Origin: Marivirga arenosa
GTDB lineage: Bacteria > Bacteroidota > Bacteroidia > Cytophagales > Cyclobacteriaceae
NCBI RefSeq assembly: GCF_030503895.2
Contig: NZ_CP129970.2
Span: 1,738,001-1,802,000 of the forward strand
Length of the DNA: 64,000 nt
Direction of reading: 5' to 3'
Shown one piece after another: positions 52,819 through 61,323 of this stretch. The notes under the pieces are model-generated. The model saw only the letters and a list, made by a program, of their open reading frames with translations, made no database searches and was not told where the DNA came from. The position numbers and the translations under genes are program-made. How positions within the stretch are numbered: the stretch's first letter is position 1; the number at the start of each line of letters is the position of its first letter.

Positions 52819-53316
52819 ATGATAAGATATCTTTTATCAATAAGTATATTATTTACAATCTTTTCTTCTTGCACATCTGAAATCCAATGTGATCAGGCGC
52901 CAGATATCTCTCCAGATCAATCTAATCTGGAGTCTCAAATCAATGAAATTGAAGCTTATCTGAGTGCTGAAGGTCTTGATTACCAAACGCATTCATCTGG
53001 AATACGATATGTTGAATTAGAAAGTGGTGAAGGAAGATCTCCAAATTTTTGTTCGTCTGTATCTATTGATTATGAAGGGCGCGAACTAGGAAGCGATGAG
53101 ATCTTTATTAGTGCGATTGGTAGTGAATTCTCCTTACGAACTAACTCAGTAGTACCAGGATTTAAAATTGCCGTAAGCTTAATGAATAGAGGAGCGGATT
53201 ATAGAGTCTTCATCCCAGCAGAATTGTTGATCAATAAAGGTATTAGTGATGTTTTTCCAAGGAATATCCCTGAAGGAAGTAATGTAGAATTTCGAATCCG
53301 TCTGAATACATATTGA
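52819..53316 (+). CDS. Degenerate FKBP-like lipoprotein
   Basis: A 165-residue lipoprotein (lipobox LFTIFSSC, Cys 18) whose outline follows FKBP (SIDYEGRELGSDEIF, VVPGFKIAVSLMNRG, VFIPAELLINKG) but with key residues changed. The Trp of the GW motif at the pocket floor is Phe (PGFKIA), and the LAYG/MAYG turn is missing. It has therefore probably lost isomerase activity and kept a chaperone or structural role. Third FKBP member in tandem; its stop overlaps the rdgB start. Confidence 0.75.
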   Translation: MIRYLLSISILFTIFSSCTSEIQCDQAPDISPDQSNLESQINEIEAYLSAEGLDYQTHSSGIRYVELESGEGRSPNFCSSVSIDYEGRELGSDEIFISAIGSEFSLRTNSVVPGFKIAVSLMNRGADYRVFIPAELLINKGISDVFPRNIPEGSNVEFRIRLNTY

Positions 53317-53897
53317 TGATGAAGATTTGTTTTGCAACTAATAATGCTAATAAAATTAAAGAAGTAGCTCAAATGTTAGGTGATAACTTTGAGCTTCTTA
53401 GTTTAAAAGATATTGGATGCAATGAGGAGCTTAGCGAAGACCAGAGTACTTTAGAAGGCAATGCTCAACAAAAGGCTTCTTACGTTTATAATAATTACAA
53501 TACAAATTGCTTCGCTGATGATACTGGCTTAGAGGTTGAATCTTTGAATAATGAGCCGGGAGTATTTTCTGCTCGCTATGCTGGTCCTCAAAGGTCTGAT
53601 GAAGATAATATGGCGCTATTACTTCAGCGTTTGGAAAAATCATCAGACAGGAAAGCAAGGTTTAGAACGGTAATTTGTGCTTTTATTAATGATGAGAAGC
53701 ATTTCTTCGAAGGAATAGTGGAAGGCAAAATTGCTTCTTCTCACAGTGGTGATAAAGGATTCGGCTATGATCCAATCTTTATTCCGGATGGCTATGACCA
53801 AACTTTTGCACAAATGAGTTTGGAAGAGAAAAACAAAATTTCTCATCGTTCGAAAGCTGTAAGAAAACTAGTCGATTTTTTAAAAACAAATTCCTAA
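53316..53897 (+). CDS. rdgB: XTP/dITP pyrophosphatase, RdgB/HAM1 family
   Basis: A 193-residue enzyme that cleans deaminated purine nucleotides from the pool. Typical motifs are CFATNNANKIKEVAQML, FADDTGLEVESLNNEPG, GKGFGYDPIFIP-like (DKGFGYDPIFIPDG) and KNKISHRSKAVRKL. Two consecutive ATG codons (53316, 53319) follow; the first overlaps the upstream TGA stop by one base (TGATG), which suggests translational coupling with the FKBP cluster. Length and order are standard. Confidence 0.93.
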   Translation: MMKICFATNNANKIKEVAQMLGDNFELLSLKDIGCNEELSEDQSTLEGNAQQKASYVYNNYNTNCFADDTGLEVESLNNEPGVFSARYAGPQRSDEDNMALLLQRLEKSSDRKARFRTVICAFINDEKHFFEGIVEGKIASSHSGDKGFGYDPIFIPDGYDQTFAQMSLEEKNKISHRSKAVRKLVDFLKTNS

Positions 53898-53914
53898 AAA
53901 CAGTTTAAAAAACG

Positions 53915-53922
53915 TAGTTTTG
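53915..53922 (+). promoter_or_regulatory. TAnnTTTG box directly before udk
   Basis: TAGTTTTG, an exact Bacteroidota -7 box, ends six bases before the udk ATG; no clear -33 TTTG is present (TTCC at 53891-53894). Transcription would begin at or near the ATG. Confidence 0.4.
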
Positions 53923-53927
53923 CACTC

Positions 53928-54545
53928 ATGAACAATCCATTCATTGTAGGCATAACAGGAGGAAGCGCTTCAGGAAAAACCATGTTTTTGAAAAGCTTGC
54001 TCGACCATTTCCCTGAAGAAGAAATCTGTTTAGTTTCACAAGATAATTATTACAAAGATCGCCATTTGCAACCTAAAGATGAGAATGGTATTGAAAATTT
54101 TGACACTCCTCAATCTATAGAGTTTGATGACTATGCCCGTGACATTAAAATGTTGAAGGAGGGTAAGTCAGTCAGCCGTAAAGAATATACTTTCAATAAT
54201 CCGGATGTAGTACCTAAAATGCTGGAGTTTAAACCTTCTAAAATAATTGTGGTAGAAGGATTATTCGTATTCTATTTTCCTGAATTAGCGAAATTATTGG
54301 ATCTCAAAGTATTTATTGATGCAAAGGATTATGTGAAGTTGAAAAGAAGAATTGTCCGCGATAATTCTGAAAGAGGTTATGATCTGGATGACGTATTGTA
54401 TCGATATGAAAAGCATGTAGCACCTACCTACGAAAAATATATCGATCCATTTAAATATGATGCCGATATCATAGTACCTAATAACAATAAATTTGATAAA
54501 GGATTAGAAGTTTTAGTATCTTACCTTAAAAATAAAGCCTTATGA
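53928..54545 (+). CDS. udk: Uridine kinase
   Basis: A 205-residue P-loop kinase that makes UMP or CMP from uridine or cytidine in pyrimidine salvage. The P-loop is GGSASGKTMFLKSL, followed by VSQDNYYKDR, NFDTPQSIEFD and a substrate loop, and RRIVRDNSERG is the lid. Length is typical. It overlaps the following TrkA-type gene by ATGA, so the two are an operon although the functions differ. Confidence 0.92.
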   Translation: MNNPFIVGITGGSASGKTMFLKSLLDHFPEEEICLVSQDNYYKDRHLQPKDENGIENFDTPQSIEFDDYARDIKMLKEGKSVSRKEYTFNNPDVVPKMLEFKPSKIIVVEGLFVFYFPELAKLLDLKVFIDAKDYVKLKRRIVRDNSERGYDLDDVLYRYEKHVAPTYEKYIDPFKYDADIIVPNNNKFDKGLEVLVSYLKNKAL

Positions 54546-55234
54546 CCAATCGCTTTGCAGTAATAGGATTAGGACAGTTCGGAGAATCAATTGCTAGAAC
54601 TTTGAGTGATAGTGGTGCTGAAGTACTTGCTATTGATATTGATTTAGATAAAGTTGAAGCTATAAAAGATGATGTAGCCTATGCTGTAGCATTAGATTCT
54701 ACAGATGTGAAAGCATTAAAAGCACAGAATATTCAGGATATGGATGCTGTGGTAGTGGCAATAGGTGAAAATTTTGAAGGCCTATTACTAACTACGGTTT
54801 TATTATTAGAGCTTGAAGTAGAAAGAATTATCGCCAGAGCAGCCAACGCTCAGCAACGCATGATTTTGGAGAAGATGGGGATTAGCGAGATTCTATCACC
54901 TGAAGAAACAGTAGGGAAAACAGTGGCTGAAATGTTGCTGCATCCTAATATGAAATCTTTCCTTCCTTTACCGGATGATTATGAAATTGTAGAGATCAAC
55001 ACCCCTACACGAGTGGTAGATCAAACCATTAGCGAAATAGGATTACGTGAAAAATATAACCTTAACCTCATTACAGTAAAAAGATTATATGATGAGAAAG
55101 TGGATGGGCAGCTACAACAAGTAGAACACATCATAGGAGTTCCGCGAGCCGATACCTTCCTAAAAGAAACAGATATTATGATCATCTTAGGAAAATCTAA
55201 AGATGTAAATAAGTTTATTGAGGTGAATAAATAA
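54542..55234 (+). CDS. TrkA/KtrA-family potassium uptake regulator
   Basis: A 230-residue cytoplasmic RCK protein that gates a K+ channel by binding nucleotides. The RCK_N Rossmann fold starts VIGLGQFGESIARTLSDSG with the acidic AIDID that binds NAD or ATP; the RCK_C part (about 140-225) contains LREKYNLNLITVKR. Its size fits KtrA rather than the double-length TrkA. The matching membrane subunit is not in the window. It overlaps udk by four bases. Confidence 0.9.
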   Translation: MTNRFAVIGLGQFGESIARTLSDSGAEVLAIDIDLDKVEAIKDDVAYAVALDSTDVKALKAQNIQDMDAVVVAIGENFEGLLLTTVLLLELEVERIIARAANAQQRMILEKMGISEILSPEETVGKTVAEMLLHPNMKSFLPLPDDYEIVEINTPTRVVDQTISEIGLREKYNLNLITVKRLYDEKVDGQLQQVEHIIGVPRADTFLKETDIMIILGKSKDVNKFIEVNK

Positions 55235-55270
55235 ATCAAAATAAGTTTTTTCATCAACCTTTAGAGTCAC

Positions 55271-55444
55271 ATGAAGCCAACCAAAATTCTTTTACAAGTG
55301 ATTACAGCCCTTTCAATCTTGTATTTTTTTACAGTTCACATCATGCATCGTCCAGAAATTGGAGGTATTGAACTTTCTTTCATATTCCCGCTATTAATTT
55401 TTTCACTTGCTATAGCAGCCTTAAAATTTGTAAAGAAACGCTAA
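55271..55444 (+). CDS. Small two-helix membrane protein, 57 residues
   Basis: Read directly: ATG at 55271, TAA at 55442-55444. The sequence has two hydrophobic helices (ILLQVITALSILYFFTV and LSFIFPLLIFSLAIAALKF) joined by a short loop with HRPEIGG, and a basic end KFVKKR. It lies 36 bases downstream of the KtrA-like gene on the same strand and may belong to the same transcript. No family is recognised. Confidence 0.6.
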   Translation: MKPTKILLQVITALSILYFFTVHIMHRPEIGGIELSFIFPLLIFSLAIAALKFVKKR

Positions 55445-55520
55445 TGATACTTAGGCATATAAGCCTAATAACTTGATTTATTTTTCCTAACTTAGAGCTC
55501 AGCCAAATTTTTTAATATCA

Positions 55521-56435
55521 ATGAAACAAAAAGTTGCACTTGTTTTAGGCAGCGGTGGCGCTAGAGGAGTTGCTCATATTGGCGTAATTGAAGCTTTAGA
55601 GGAAAATGGTTTTGAGATTTCTGCCATTGCAGGCTCAAGTATGGGAGCCGTTATTGGTGGCTTATATGCTGCTGGTAAAATGCAGGAATATAAAGAATGG
55701 GTTACACATTTCGATAAAATAGACGTTTTTAAACTTTTAGATTTCACCTTAAGCTGGCAAGGTATTGTTAGGGGAGAGAAAGTATTTAAAGAAATGAGGC
55801 GGTTACTTGGGGAGTTTAAAATTGAAGATTTTGAAATTCCATTCACTGCCGTAGCCTCCAATATCCGAACTCAAAAAGAAGTGTTGTATAATGAAGGAAA
55901 CCTCATGGATGCTTTAAGGGCATCATGTGCAATCCCTACTGTTTTAACTCCAGTTTATCATAATAATGAAGAAATTGTAGATGGTGGGGTTTTAAATCCG
56001 ATCCCGTTAAATAGAGTAGAAAGAGTAGATGGAGATATTTTAATAGCTGTTGATGTAAATGCCGCAATACCTTTTGAGAAAAAAATTGCAGTAACAGCAC
56101 AGGAAGTTGAGCAAGATGAAAAGAACAAACAGTTTTTAGATGATTTTACAGCACGGATTAAAAGCTTTTTTCCTAGTAACAACGGCAAAGATAATAATAC
56201 ACCAAAAAAGTTCGGTTACTTTGATTTACTGAATAGATCTATTGATTTAATGCAGGAAAAAATGACCAATCTACAAATGGATATCATAAAGCCTGATATG
56301 TTGGTTCAAGTTTCTAGAAATTCTTGTGGCACTTTTGAATTTTACAAAAGCAATGAATTGGTTGAATTGGGTAAAACTGCATTTGAGAAAGCATACCATA
56401 ATTATATAAATGAATTGGAAAGAAGTAAATCATGA
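55521..56435 (+). CDS. Patatin-like phospholipase (RssA-like)
   Basis: A 304-residue serine lipid hydrolase with a Ser-Asp dyad. The oxyanion loop GSGGARGVAHIGV is followed by AGSSMGAVIGGLYAAG (GxSxG) and VDGGVLNPIPLNRV (the DGG with the Asp). It probably cleaves acyl chains from phospholipids at the membrane; no signal peptide is present. Its end overlaps the methyltransferase gene by 26 bases. The C-terminal region (about 205-300) is an extra helical part. Confidence 0.9.
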   Translation: MKQKVALVLGSGGARGVAHIGVIEALEENGFEISAIAGSSMGAVIGGLYAAGKMQEYKEWVTHFDKIDVFKLLDFTLSWQGIVRGEKVFKEMRRLLGEFKIEDFEIPFTAVASNIRTQKEVLYNEGNLMDALRASCAIPTVLTPVYHNNEEIVDGGVLNPIPLNRVERVDGDILIAVDVNAAIPFEKKIAVTAQEVEQDEKNKQFLDDFTARIKSFFPSNNGKDNNTPKKFGYFDLLNRSIDLMQEKMTNLQMDIIKPDMLVQVSRNSCGTFEFYKSNELVELGKTAFEKAYHNYINELERSKS

Positions 56436-57024
56436 ATTAGGAAATATTGACCTTTACTGGTTGGATTTTATTCTTAAAGGATACTTAAAAGAGGGGGCAA
56501 AAATTTTAGATGCTGGTTGTGGTGAAGGAAGAAACATTCATTATTGTCTGAAAAACCAGATGGATGTTTTTGGTATTGATCAAAATCCTGAAGCATTACA
56601 TTTCTTGAGACTTATAGCTAATAAACATAAATTAGATAATGTTGAGGCAAGGTTTCAGCAAATGAGACTTGATAAACTATTATTCCCTGATCAAACTTTT
56701 GATACTATAATTTGTAATGCGGTATTGCATTTCGCATCCGATAAGAATCATTTTAATAAAATGATAGAAGAAATGAGTAGAGTTTTAAAATCCAAAGGCG
56801 CTCTATTTATACGGACTATGACGGATCTTTATTTTTCTGATTCAACTCTAAAGTTGAAGGAAAATATAGTCGATTTAGGTCAGAAAAACTTAAGATATGT
56901 AATTAATTCAGACCAATTTATAGATCAGATGAACCGAATAGGTTTTAGCTTAATAGAACCTTATAAAGAAGTTTTAGTACAGGGTAAGCATTCTATGGGG
57001 ACCTTTATGCTATGTAAGGAATAA
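56410..57024 (+). CDS. Class I SAM-dependent methyltransferase
   Basis: A 204-residue methyltransferase. The SAM-binding motif I is AKILDAGCGEGRNIHY, motif II includes FGIDQNPEAL, and FDTIICNAVLHFASDKNHF marks the later core. It resembles the small TehB/UbiE-like group; substrate is unknown. It starts inside the end of the patatin gene (26-base overlap), pointing to linked expression. Confidence 0.88.
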   Translation: MNWKEVNHELGNIDLYWLDFILKGYLKEGAKILDAGCGEGRNIHYCLKNQMDVFGIDQNPEALHFLRLIANKHKLDNVEARFQQMRLDKLLFPDQTFDTIICNAVLHFASDKNHFNKMIEEMSRVLKSKGALFIRTMTDLYFSDSTLKLKENIVDLGQKNLRYVINSDQFIDQMNRIGFSLIEPYKEVLVQGKHSMGTFMLCKE

Positions 57025-57207
57025 TACAATATTCTTCACTTTCTTACATCTTTAAAACATCCTTTAGGAATTCATATTGGCATCCTTAGCCTTTTTATCA
57101 GGTGGAATTCTTTTTTTTTCAGTATAATACCACATTTGTAAGCACAAACACTTGTCTTTAATTATTAAATAAATTTCGAGAAATAAGTATATTTACTAAC
57201 AGTTAGT

Positions 57208-58896
57208 ATGAAAAAATACCCTTTTCGAAATATTATTTTGGGCGATACGACTCATATAGAATCTGAGTCAAAATACAGAAAGGCTCTGCTTGTAGGGGCG
57301 TGCTGTTTGTTATTGTTATTTTTTAGTTCTGTTCATGCCGTAATAAGTGTATTCGTTTGGAGTTTAGATCTAAGCCCAGTTTTTTTAATTGGAATACTTG
57401 GTGCAATAATCTCATTCCTGCTAAATAGAGTTGGTAAATTCGAATTGGCAAAACACAGCTTAATTCTAATTACTATTTTGTTTGTATTTGTTTTTATGAC
57501 GAATCATGGAAAGTACTATGGCTCTCAATTGTATTTATTCCCCATATTAGTTGCTTCAATTGCTTTATTTGGGTATCAAAAAATTAAATATTGGTTTTTA
57601 TATGGCCTTTTAGCTTTCGCTTGCTTCTTAATTAGTGAATATACTGATTTTCGATTATTTGAGATAGATTTGGTTTCAGAGGAAAATATAAATAAGACCT
57701 ACTTTTTAAATTATTTATTCACCTTTTCGGCCTTGATAGTAGTGATTTATTATCAAGTTAAACTACAACATAAATCGGAGCAAAAAATTTTAGAACAAGA
57801 TCGGAAATTGAAGGAAAGTGAAGAACGGTTTAGGTTAGCTGTTGAAGGCACCAATGCTGGAATTTGGGATTGGGAAAATATCAATAAAGATCAGCAGTGG
57901 TGGTCGCCAAAATTATATGAATTATTGGGGTATAGCCAGAAAGAATTCACCCCGTCTAAAGCAAGTTTCAAAAACCTGTTAGCTGAAAAATCAGACTATC
58001 CGAAACTCATAAAAGACTTTAAAAAACACTTAAATAGTAAAGAGCCTTTTTCCGTAGAATATAAGCTCAAACATAAAGATGGCACCTACAGATGGTTTCA
58101 TGGATCGGGTCAGGCAAAATGGACTAGTGATGAGAAACCCACTCGTATGGTAGGCTCATTAATAGACATTACTGAAAAGAAGGTTAAAGAAGAAGAGATA
58201 AAAGAAAAAAATGATTTGCTTGAGCAGACCAATGCTGAGTTAGATCGATTTGTTTATAGTGTGTCTCACGACTTAAGGGCTCCTCTAAATTCAATTCAAG
58301 GCTTAATAAATATTGGTGATACTACCGATGACACGCAAGAACTAAAACAGTTATTGGGAATGATGAAGAATAGAGTTAAAAAGCTTTATTCTTTCATTGA
58401 TGAGATTATCAATTTTGCTCGAAATACAAGAACAGAAATTCTCAAAAAAGAAGTCAATCTTTATGATTTAGTAAAAGAAACCTTTGAAAATACTCAATAT
58501 CGTGAATTATCAGCTGATATAGATTTCAGAATGAAAATTCCAGAAGATACCATCTTAGAAACCGATATTGGAAGGCTAAGTGTTATATTAAATAATTTGA
58601 TTGATAATGCAATTAAATATCATAGACATAGCTATCCTGGGAAATATATCGCAGTTCAATCCGAAGATTTAGGAAGTGATTTATCCATTAAAATTATTGA
58701 TAATGGTCAAGGAATTCCATCAAATGCTCAAGACAAAATATTTGATATGTTCTATCGAGCATCTGAAAATTCAAAAGGCTCTGGTTTAGGCTTGTACATT
58801 GTTAAAGACATGACAGAAAGATTGGGTGGTTCAATTAGTCTTGAATCTGAATCAGGAGAAGGAACCATTTTTACGATAATATTACCAAAAGCCTAA
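57208..58896 (+). CDS. Membrane sensor histidine kinase with PAS domain
   Basis: A 562-residue sensor kinase. Residues about 28-185 form five or six membrane helices. A PAS domain follows (about 205-325, AVEGTNAGIWDWENINKDQQWW, then YKLKHKDGTYRWFHGSGQAKW). The H-box is VYSVSHDLRAPLNSIQGL (His about 354), the N-box LNNLIDNAIKYHRH, and G boxes IIDNGQGIP and SKGSGLGLYIVKDM. It autophosphorylates and passes phosphate to a response regulator, which is not encoded next to it. The signal could be sensed in the membrane or by PAS. Confidence 0.92.
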   Translation: MKKYPFRNIILGDTTHIESESKYRKALLVGACCLLLLFFSSVHAVISVFVWSLDLSPVFLIGILGAIISFLLNRVGKFELAKHSLILITILFVFVFMTNHGKYYGSQLYLFPILVASIALFGYQKIKYWFLYGLLAFACFLISEYTDFRLFEIDLVSEENINKTYFLNYLFTFSALIVVIYYQVKLQHKSEQKILEQDRKLKESEERFRLAVEGTNAGIWDWENINKDQQWWSPKLYELLGYSQKEFTPSKASFKNLLAEKSDYPKLIKDFKKHLNSKEPFSVEYKLKHKDGTYRWFHGSGQAKWTSDEKPTRMVGSLIDITEKKVKEEEIKEKNDLLEQTNAELDRFVYSVSHDLRAPLNSIQGLINIGDTTDDTQELKQLLGMMKNRVKKLYSFIDEIINFARNTRTEILKKEVNLYDLVKETFENTQYRELSADIDFRMKIPEDTILETDIGRLSVILNNLIDNAIKYHRHSYPGKYIAVQSEDLGSDLSIKIIDNGQGIPSNAQDKIFDMFYRASENSKGSGLGLYIVKDMTERLGGSISLESESGEGTIFTIILPKA

Positions 58897-58936
58897 ATTT
58901 TCAAACAATCCTTTCCAATCCATAATTGAATTAATT

Positions 58937-58944
58937 TATCTTTG
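58937..58944 (+). promoter_or_regulatory. TAnnTTTG box directly before glyS
   Basis: TATCTTTG is an exact -7 box ending five bases before the ATG at 58949; TTTC about 21 bases earlier may be a weak -33. Transcription would start at or next to the start codon. Confidence 0.45.
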
Positions 58945-58948
58945 CGGC

Positions 58949-60427
58949 ATGGCAAAGAAAGAACAAGCAACCGAGAATTCACTTTTTAAAGATATTGTAG
59001 CACACGCAAAAGAATATGGCTTTGTATACCAATCTAGCGAGATCTATGATGGACTTCAAGCTGTATATGATTATGGTCCCTATGGTGCTGAATTAAAGAA
59101 AAATATCAAAGAATTATGGTGGAATACCATGACTCGATTTAATGATGATATTGTAGGTCTAGATTCTGCTATCTTCATGCACCCGGACACATGGAAAGCA
59201 TCAGGCCATATTGATAGCTTCAATGATCCTATGATTGATAATAAGGATTCAAAAAAGCGTTATCGTGCCGATGTTTTATTAGAAGAAAAGGCAGCTGAAT
59301 ACGAGAACGCAGGTGATAAAGAAAAAGCAGATGCTTTATTAAAAAAGGCAGGCCAGTTGTTGGAAGCGGAAGATCTTAAAGCAGTTCGTGAATTAATTAT
59401 TGAAGAAGACATTAAATGCCCACTTTCAGGTACGGCTAATTGGACTGAAGTGAGACAATTTAATTTAATGTTTTCTACTCAAATCGGTAGTGTGGCTGAT
59501 GATTCAGGTAAAATTTACTTAAGACCTGAAACAGCTCAAGGTATATTTGTGAATTTCTTGAATGTGCAAAAGACTGCTAGAATGAAGGTGCCATTTGGGA
59601 TTGCCCAAATTGGAAAGGCTTTCAGAAATGAAATTGTTGCACGTCAGTTTATTTTCAGAATGCGTGAGTTTGAGCAAATGGAAATGCAATTCTTTGTTCG
59701 CCCAGGGGAAGAAATTTCATGGTATGAAAAATGGCGCGATATGCGTTTAAAATGGCATAAAGCCATCGGAATCCCAGAGGAAGATTTACGATTACATGAG
59801 CATGAAAAGTTAGCACATTATGCTAATGCAGCAGTGGATGTTGAATATAAATTTCCGTTTGGTTTTAAAGAAGTTGAAGGAATACACAGCAGAACTGATT
59901 TCGATTTGAAAAGTCATCAGGAAGTGTCAAAAAAGAAGATACAATATTTTGATCCTGAAATTAACAAAAATTATATTCCTTATGTTGTGGAAACTTCTGT
60001 TGGTTGTGATCGACTTTTCTTAATGCTTTTCTGCAATGCATATACTAATGAAGAAGTAGGAGAAGGTGACAAAGCTAAAACCAGAATTTATTTAAAATTA
60101 CACCCAGCATTAGCGCCTGTGAAAGCTGCTATTTTACCATTAACCAAAAAGGATGGATTGCCAGAAAAAGGAAAGGAGATTTATAATTCTTTAAAAGGAG
60201 CCTTTAATGTTGTTTATGAAGAGGCTGCTTCCATTGGGAAACGCTATACAAGACAAGATTTAATTGGTACGCCATTTTGTATTGCAGTTGATCATCAAAC
60301 ATTGGAAGATAATACGGTAACCATTCGCCATAGAGATAGTACAGAGCAAGAAAGAATGTCTGTTGATGAATTAGAAAGTTTTATTGCAAAAGCTACTTCA
60401 TTCAATAGAATCTATGAAAAATTGTAG
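58949..60427 (+). CDS. glyS: Glycyl-tRNA synthetase, single-chain (dimeric) type
   Basis: A 492-residue class II synthetase that charges tRNA-Gly. Motifs: FVYQSSEIYDGLQAVYDYGP near the N-terminus, motif 2 FGIAQIGKAFRNEIVARQFIFRMREFEQME, and motif 3 ETSVGCDRLFLMLF. The anticodon-binding domain is at the end (about 385-490, APVKAAILPL, TRQDLIGTPFCIAVD). This is the eukaryote-like alpha-2 form common in Bacteroidota, not the alpha/beta bacterial form. Own promoter likely. Confidence 0.95.
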   Translation: MAKKEQATENSLFKDIVAHAKEYGFVYQSSEIYDGLQAVYDYGPYGAELKKNIKELWWNTMTRFNDDIVGLDSAIFMHPDTWKASGHIDSFNDPMIDNKDSKKRYRADVLLEEKAAEYENAGDKEKADALLKKAGQLLEAEDLKAVRELIIEEDIKCPLSGTANWTEVRQFNLMFSTQIGSVADDSGKIYLRPETAQGIFVNFLNVQKTARMKVPFGIAQIGKAFRNEIVARQFIFRMREFEQMEMQFFVRPGEEISWYEKWRDMRLKWHKAIGIPEEDLRLHEHEKLAHYANAAVDVEYKFPFGFKEVEGIHSRTDFDLKSHQEVSKKKIQYFDPEINKNYIPYVVETSVGCDRLFLMLFCNAYTNEEVGEGDKAKTRIYLKLHPALAPVKAAILPLTKKDGLPEKGKEIYNSLKGAFNVVYEEAASIGKRYTRQDLIGTPFCIAVDHQTLEDNTVTIRHRDSTEQERMSVDELESFIAKATSFNRIYEKL

Positions 60428-60544
60428 GTGATACTGCTATTTATAGATTTTGTCTATAAGAGTATGAAAACAATCAATTTAATTTGTTGAAACCTATTGT
60501 TAATTTTGCGTTCTAAATATGCAAGAGTTTAAATAAAAATTGAC

Positions 60545-60856
60545 ATGATAGAATTAGCAGAAGATAATTTACAAGAAATAATTGAAGGTAATGAAACCGT
60601 GATGGTGCAATATGGAGCTACATGGTGCGGAAATTGTAGGATTACAAAACCAAAATTCAAAAGGTTAGCAGGTGAAAATGAAAACATAAAATTTGTTTAT
60701 GTTGATGCGGAAAAATTACCAAATTCAAGATCTTTAGCAGAAGTTAAAAACTTACCCACTTTTGCAGGATTCAAAAATGGTAAGTTAGTAAATTCTATTT
60801 CTGGAAATAAACCAAGCATTATAACTGATTTATTAAATGAGGTTACCAATAATTAA
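60545..60856 (+). CDS. Thioredoxin-family protein with WCGNC site
   Basis: A 103-residue cytoplasmic thioredoxin-fold protein. The active site is YGATWCGNCRITKPKF, with WCGNC instead of WCGPC; the cis-Pro is in KNLPTFAGFKNG. The Asn change alters redox potential in some thioredoxins. The stop overlaps the start of the following small gene by 20 bases, so they act together. Likely partner: a thiol peroxidase or similar elsewhere. Confidence 0.88.
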   Translation: MIELAEDNLQEIIEGNETVMVQYGATWCGNCRITKPKFKRLAGENENIKFVYVDAEKLPNSRSLAEVKNLPTFAGFKNGKLVNSISGNKPSIITDLLNEVTNN

Positions 60857-61094
60857 GCACGTTGTAGAGTTCATCGAAAAGAATGATGATGATTTTGTAA
60901 TAGAAACAATGGAGGTTCTTGAAGACCTTATTGAGGCGAAAGGCATTAAGGATGAGGAATTAGAAGTTATTGGAGAATTACTCTCTAATTTTTCTGGAGC
61001 TCTTGAGGTTAGAAAAGAAATAAAAGGTGGTACCCCTAAAAAAGAAGCACTTAATGGATTCATGCAAAGAGTGATGGGGTCTATCGATAATTAA
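60837..61094 (+). CDS. DUF6952-type small protein
   Basis: An 85-residue soluble helical protein starting MRLPIIKHVVEFIEKNDDD and rich in acidic residues, with the conserved-looking GGTPKKEALNGFMQRVMG at the end. This form matches the small DUF6952 family of Bacteroidota, which is typically next to a thioredoxin gene as here. It overlaps the thioredoxin gene by 20 bases in another frame and is followed by a terminator. Function unknown. Confidence 0.75.
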   Translation: MRLPIIKHVVEFIEKNDDDFVIETMEVLEDLIEAKGIKDEELEVIGELLSNFSGALEVRKEIKGGTPKKEALNGFMQRVMGSIDN

Positions 61095-61114
61095 ATATAT
61101 AAATTCATTTTTTC

Positions 61115-61146
61115 AAAAAGCACAGTTTTTAAGCTGTGTTTTTTTA
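61115..61146 (+). terminator. Rho-independent terminator of the thioredoxin operon
   Basis: Short stem CACAG/CTGTG (61121-61125 with 61134-61138) flanked by A and a run of seven T, about 20 bases after the stop. Confidence 0.7.
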
Positions 61147-61323
61147 TGTCTTAAAAAAACAATACATTAGATTAATTATATTTTTAAGCTGATAAATATA
61201 ATTTAGACTACTATTTTCTTATTATAATTTTATTTTATCGATAAATGTATTTGATTTGACGAATATTATTGAAATAATGATAAGTCATTCATAAGTTTCC
61301 TATTCGTACTTTAATCAAATATT

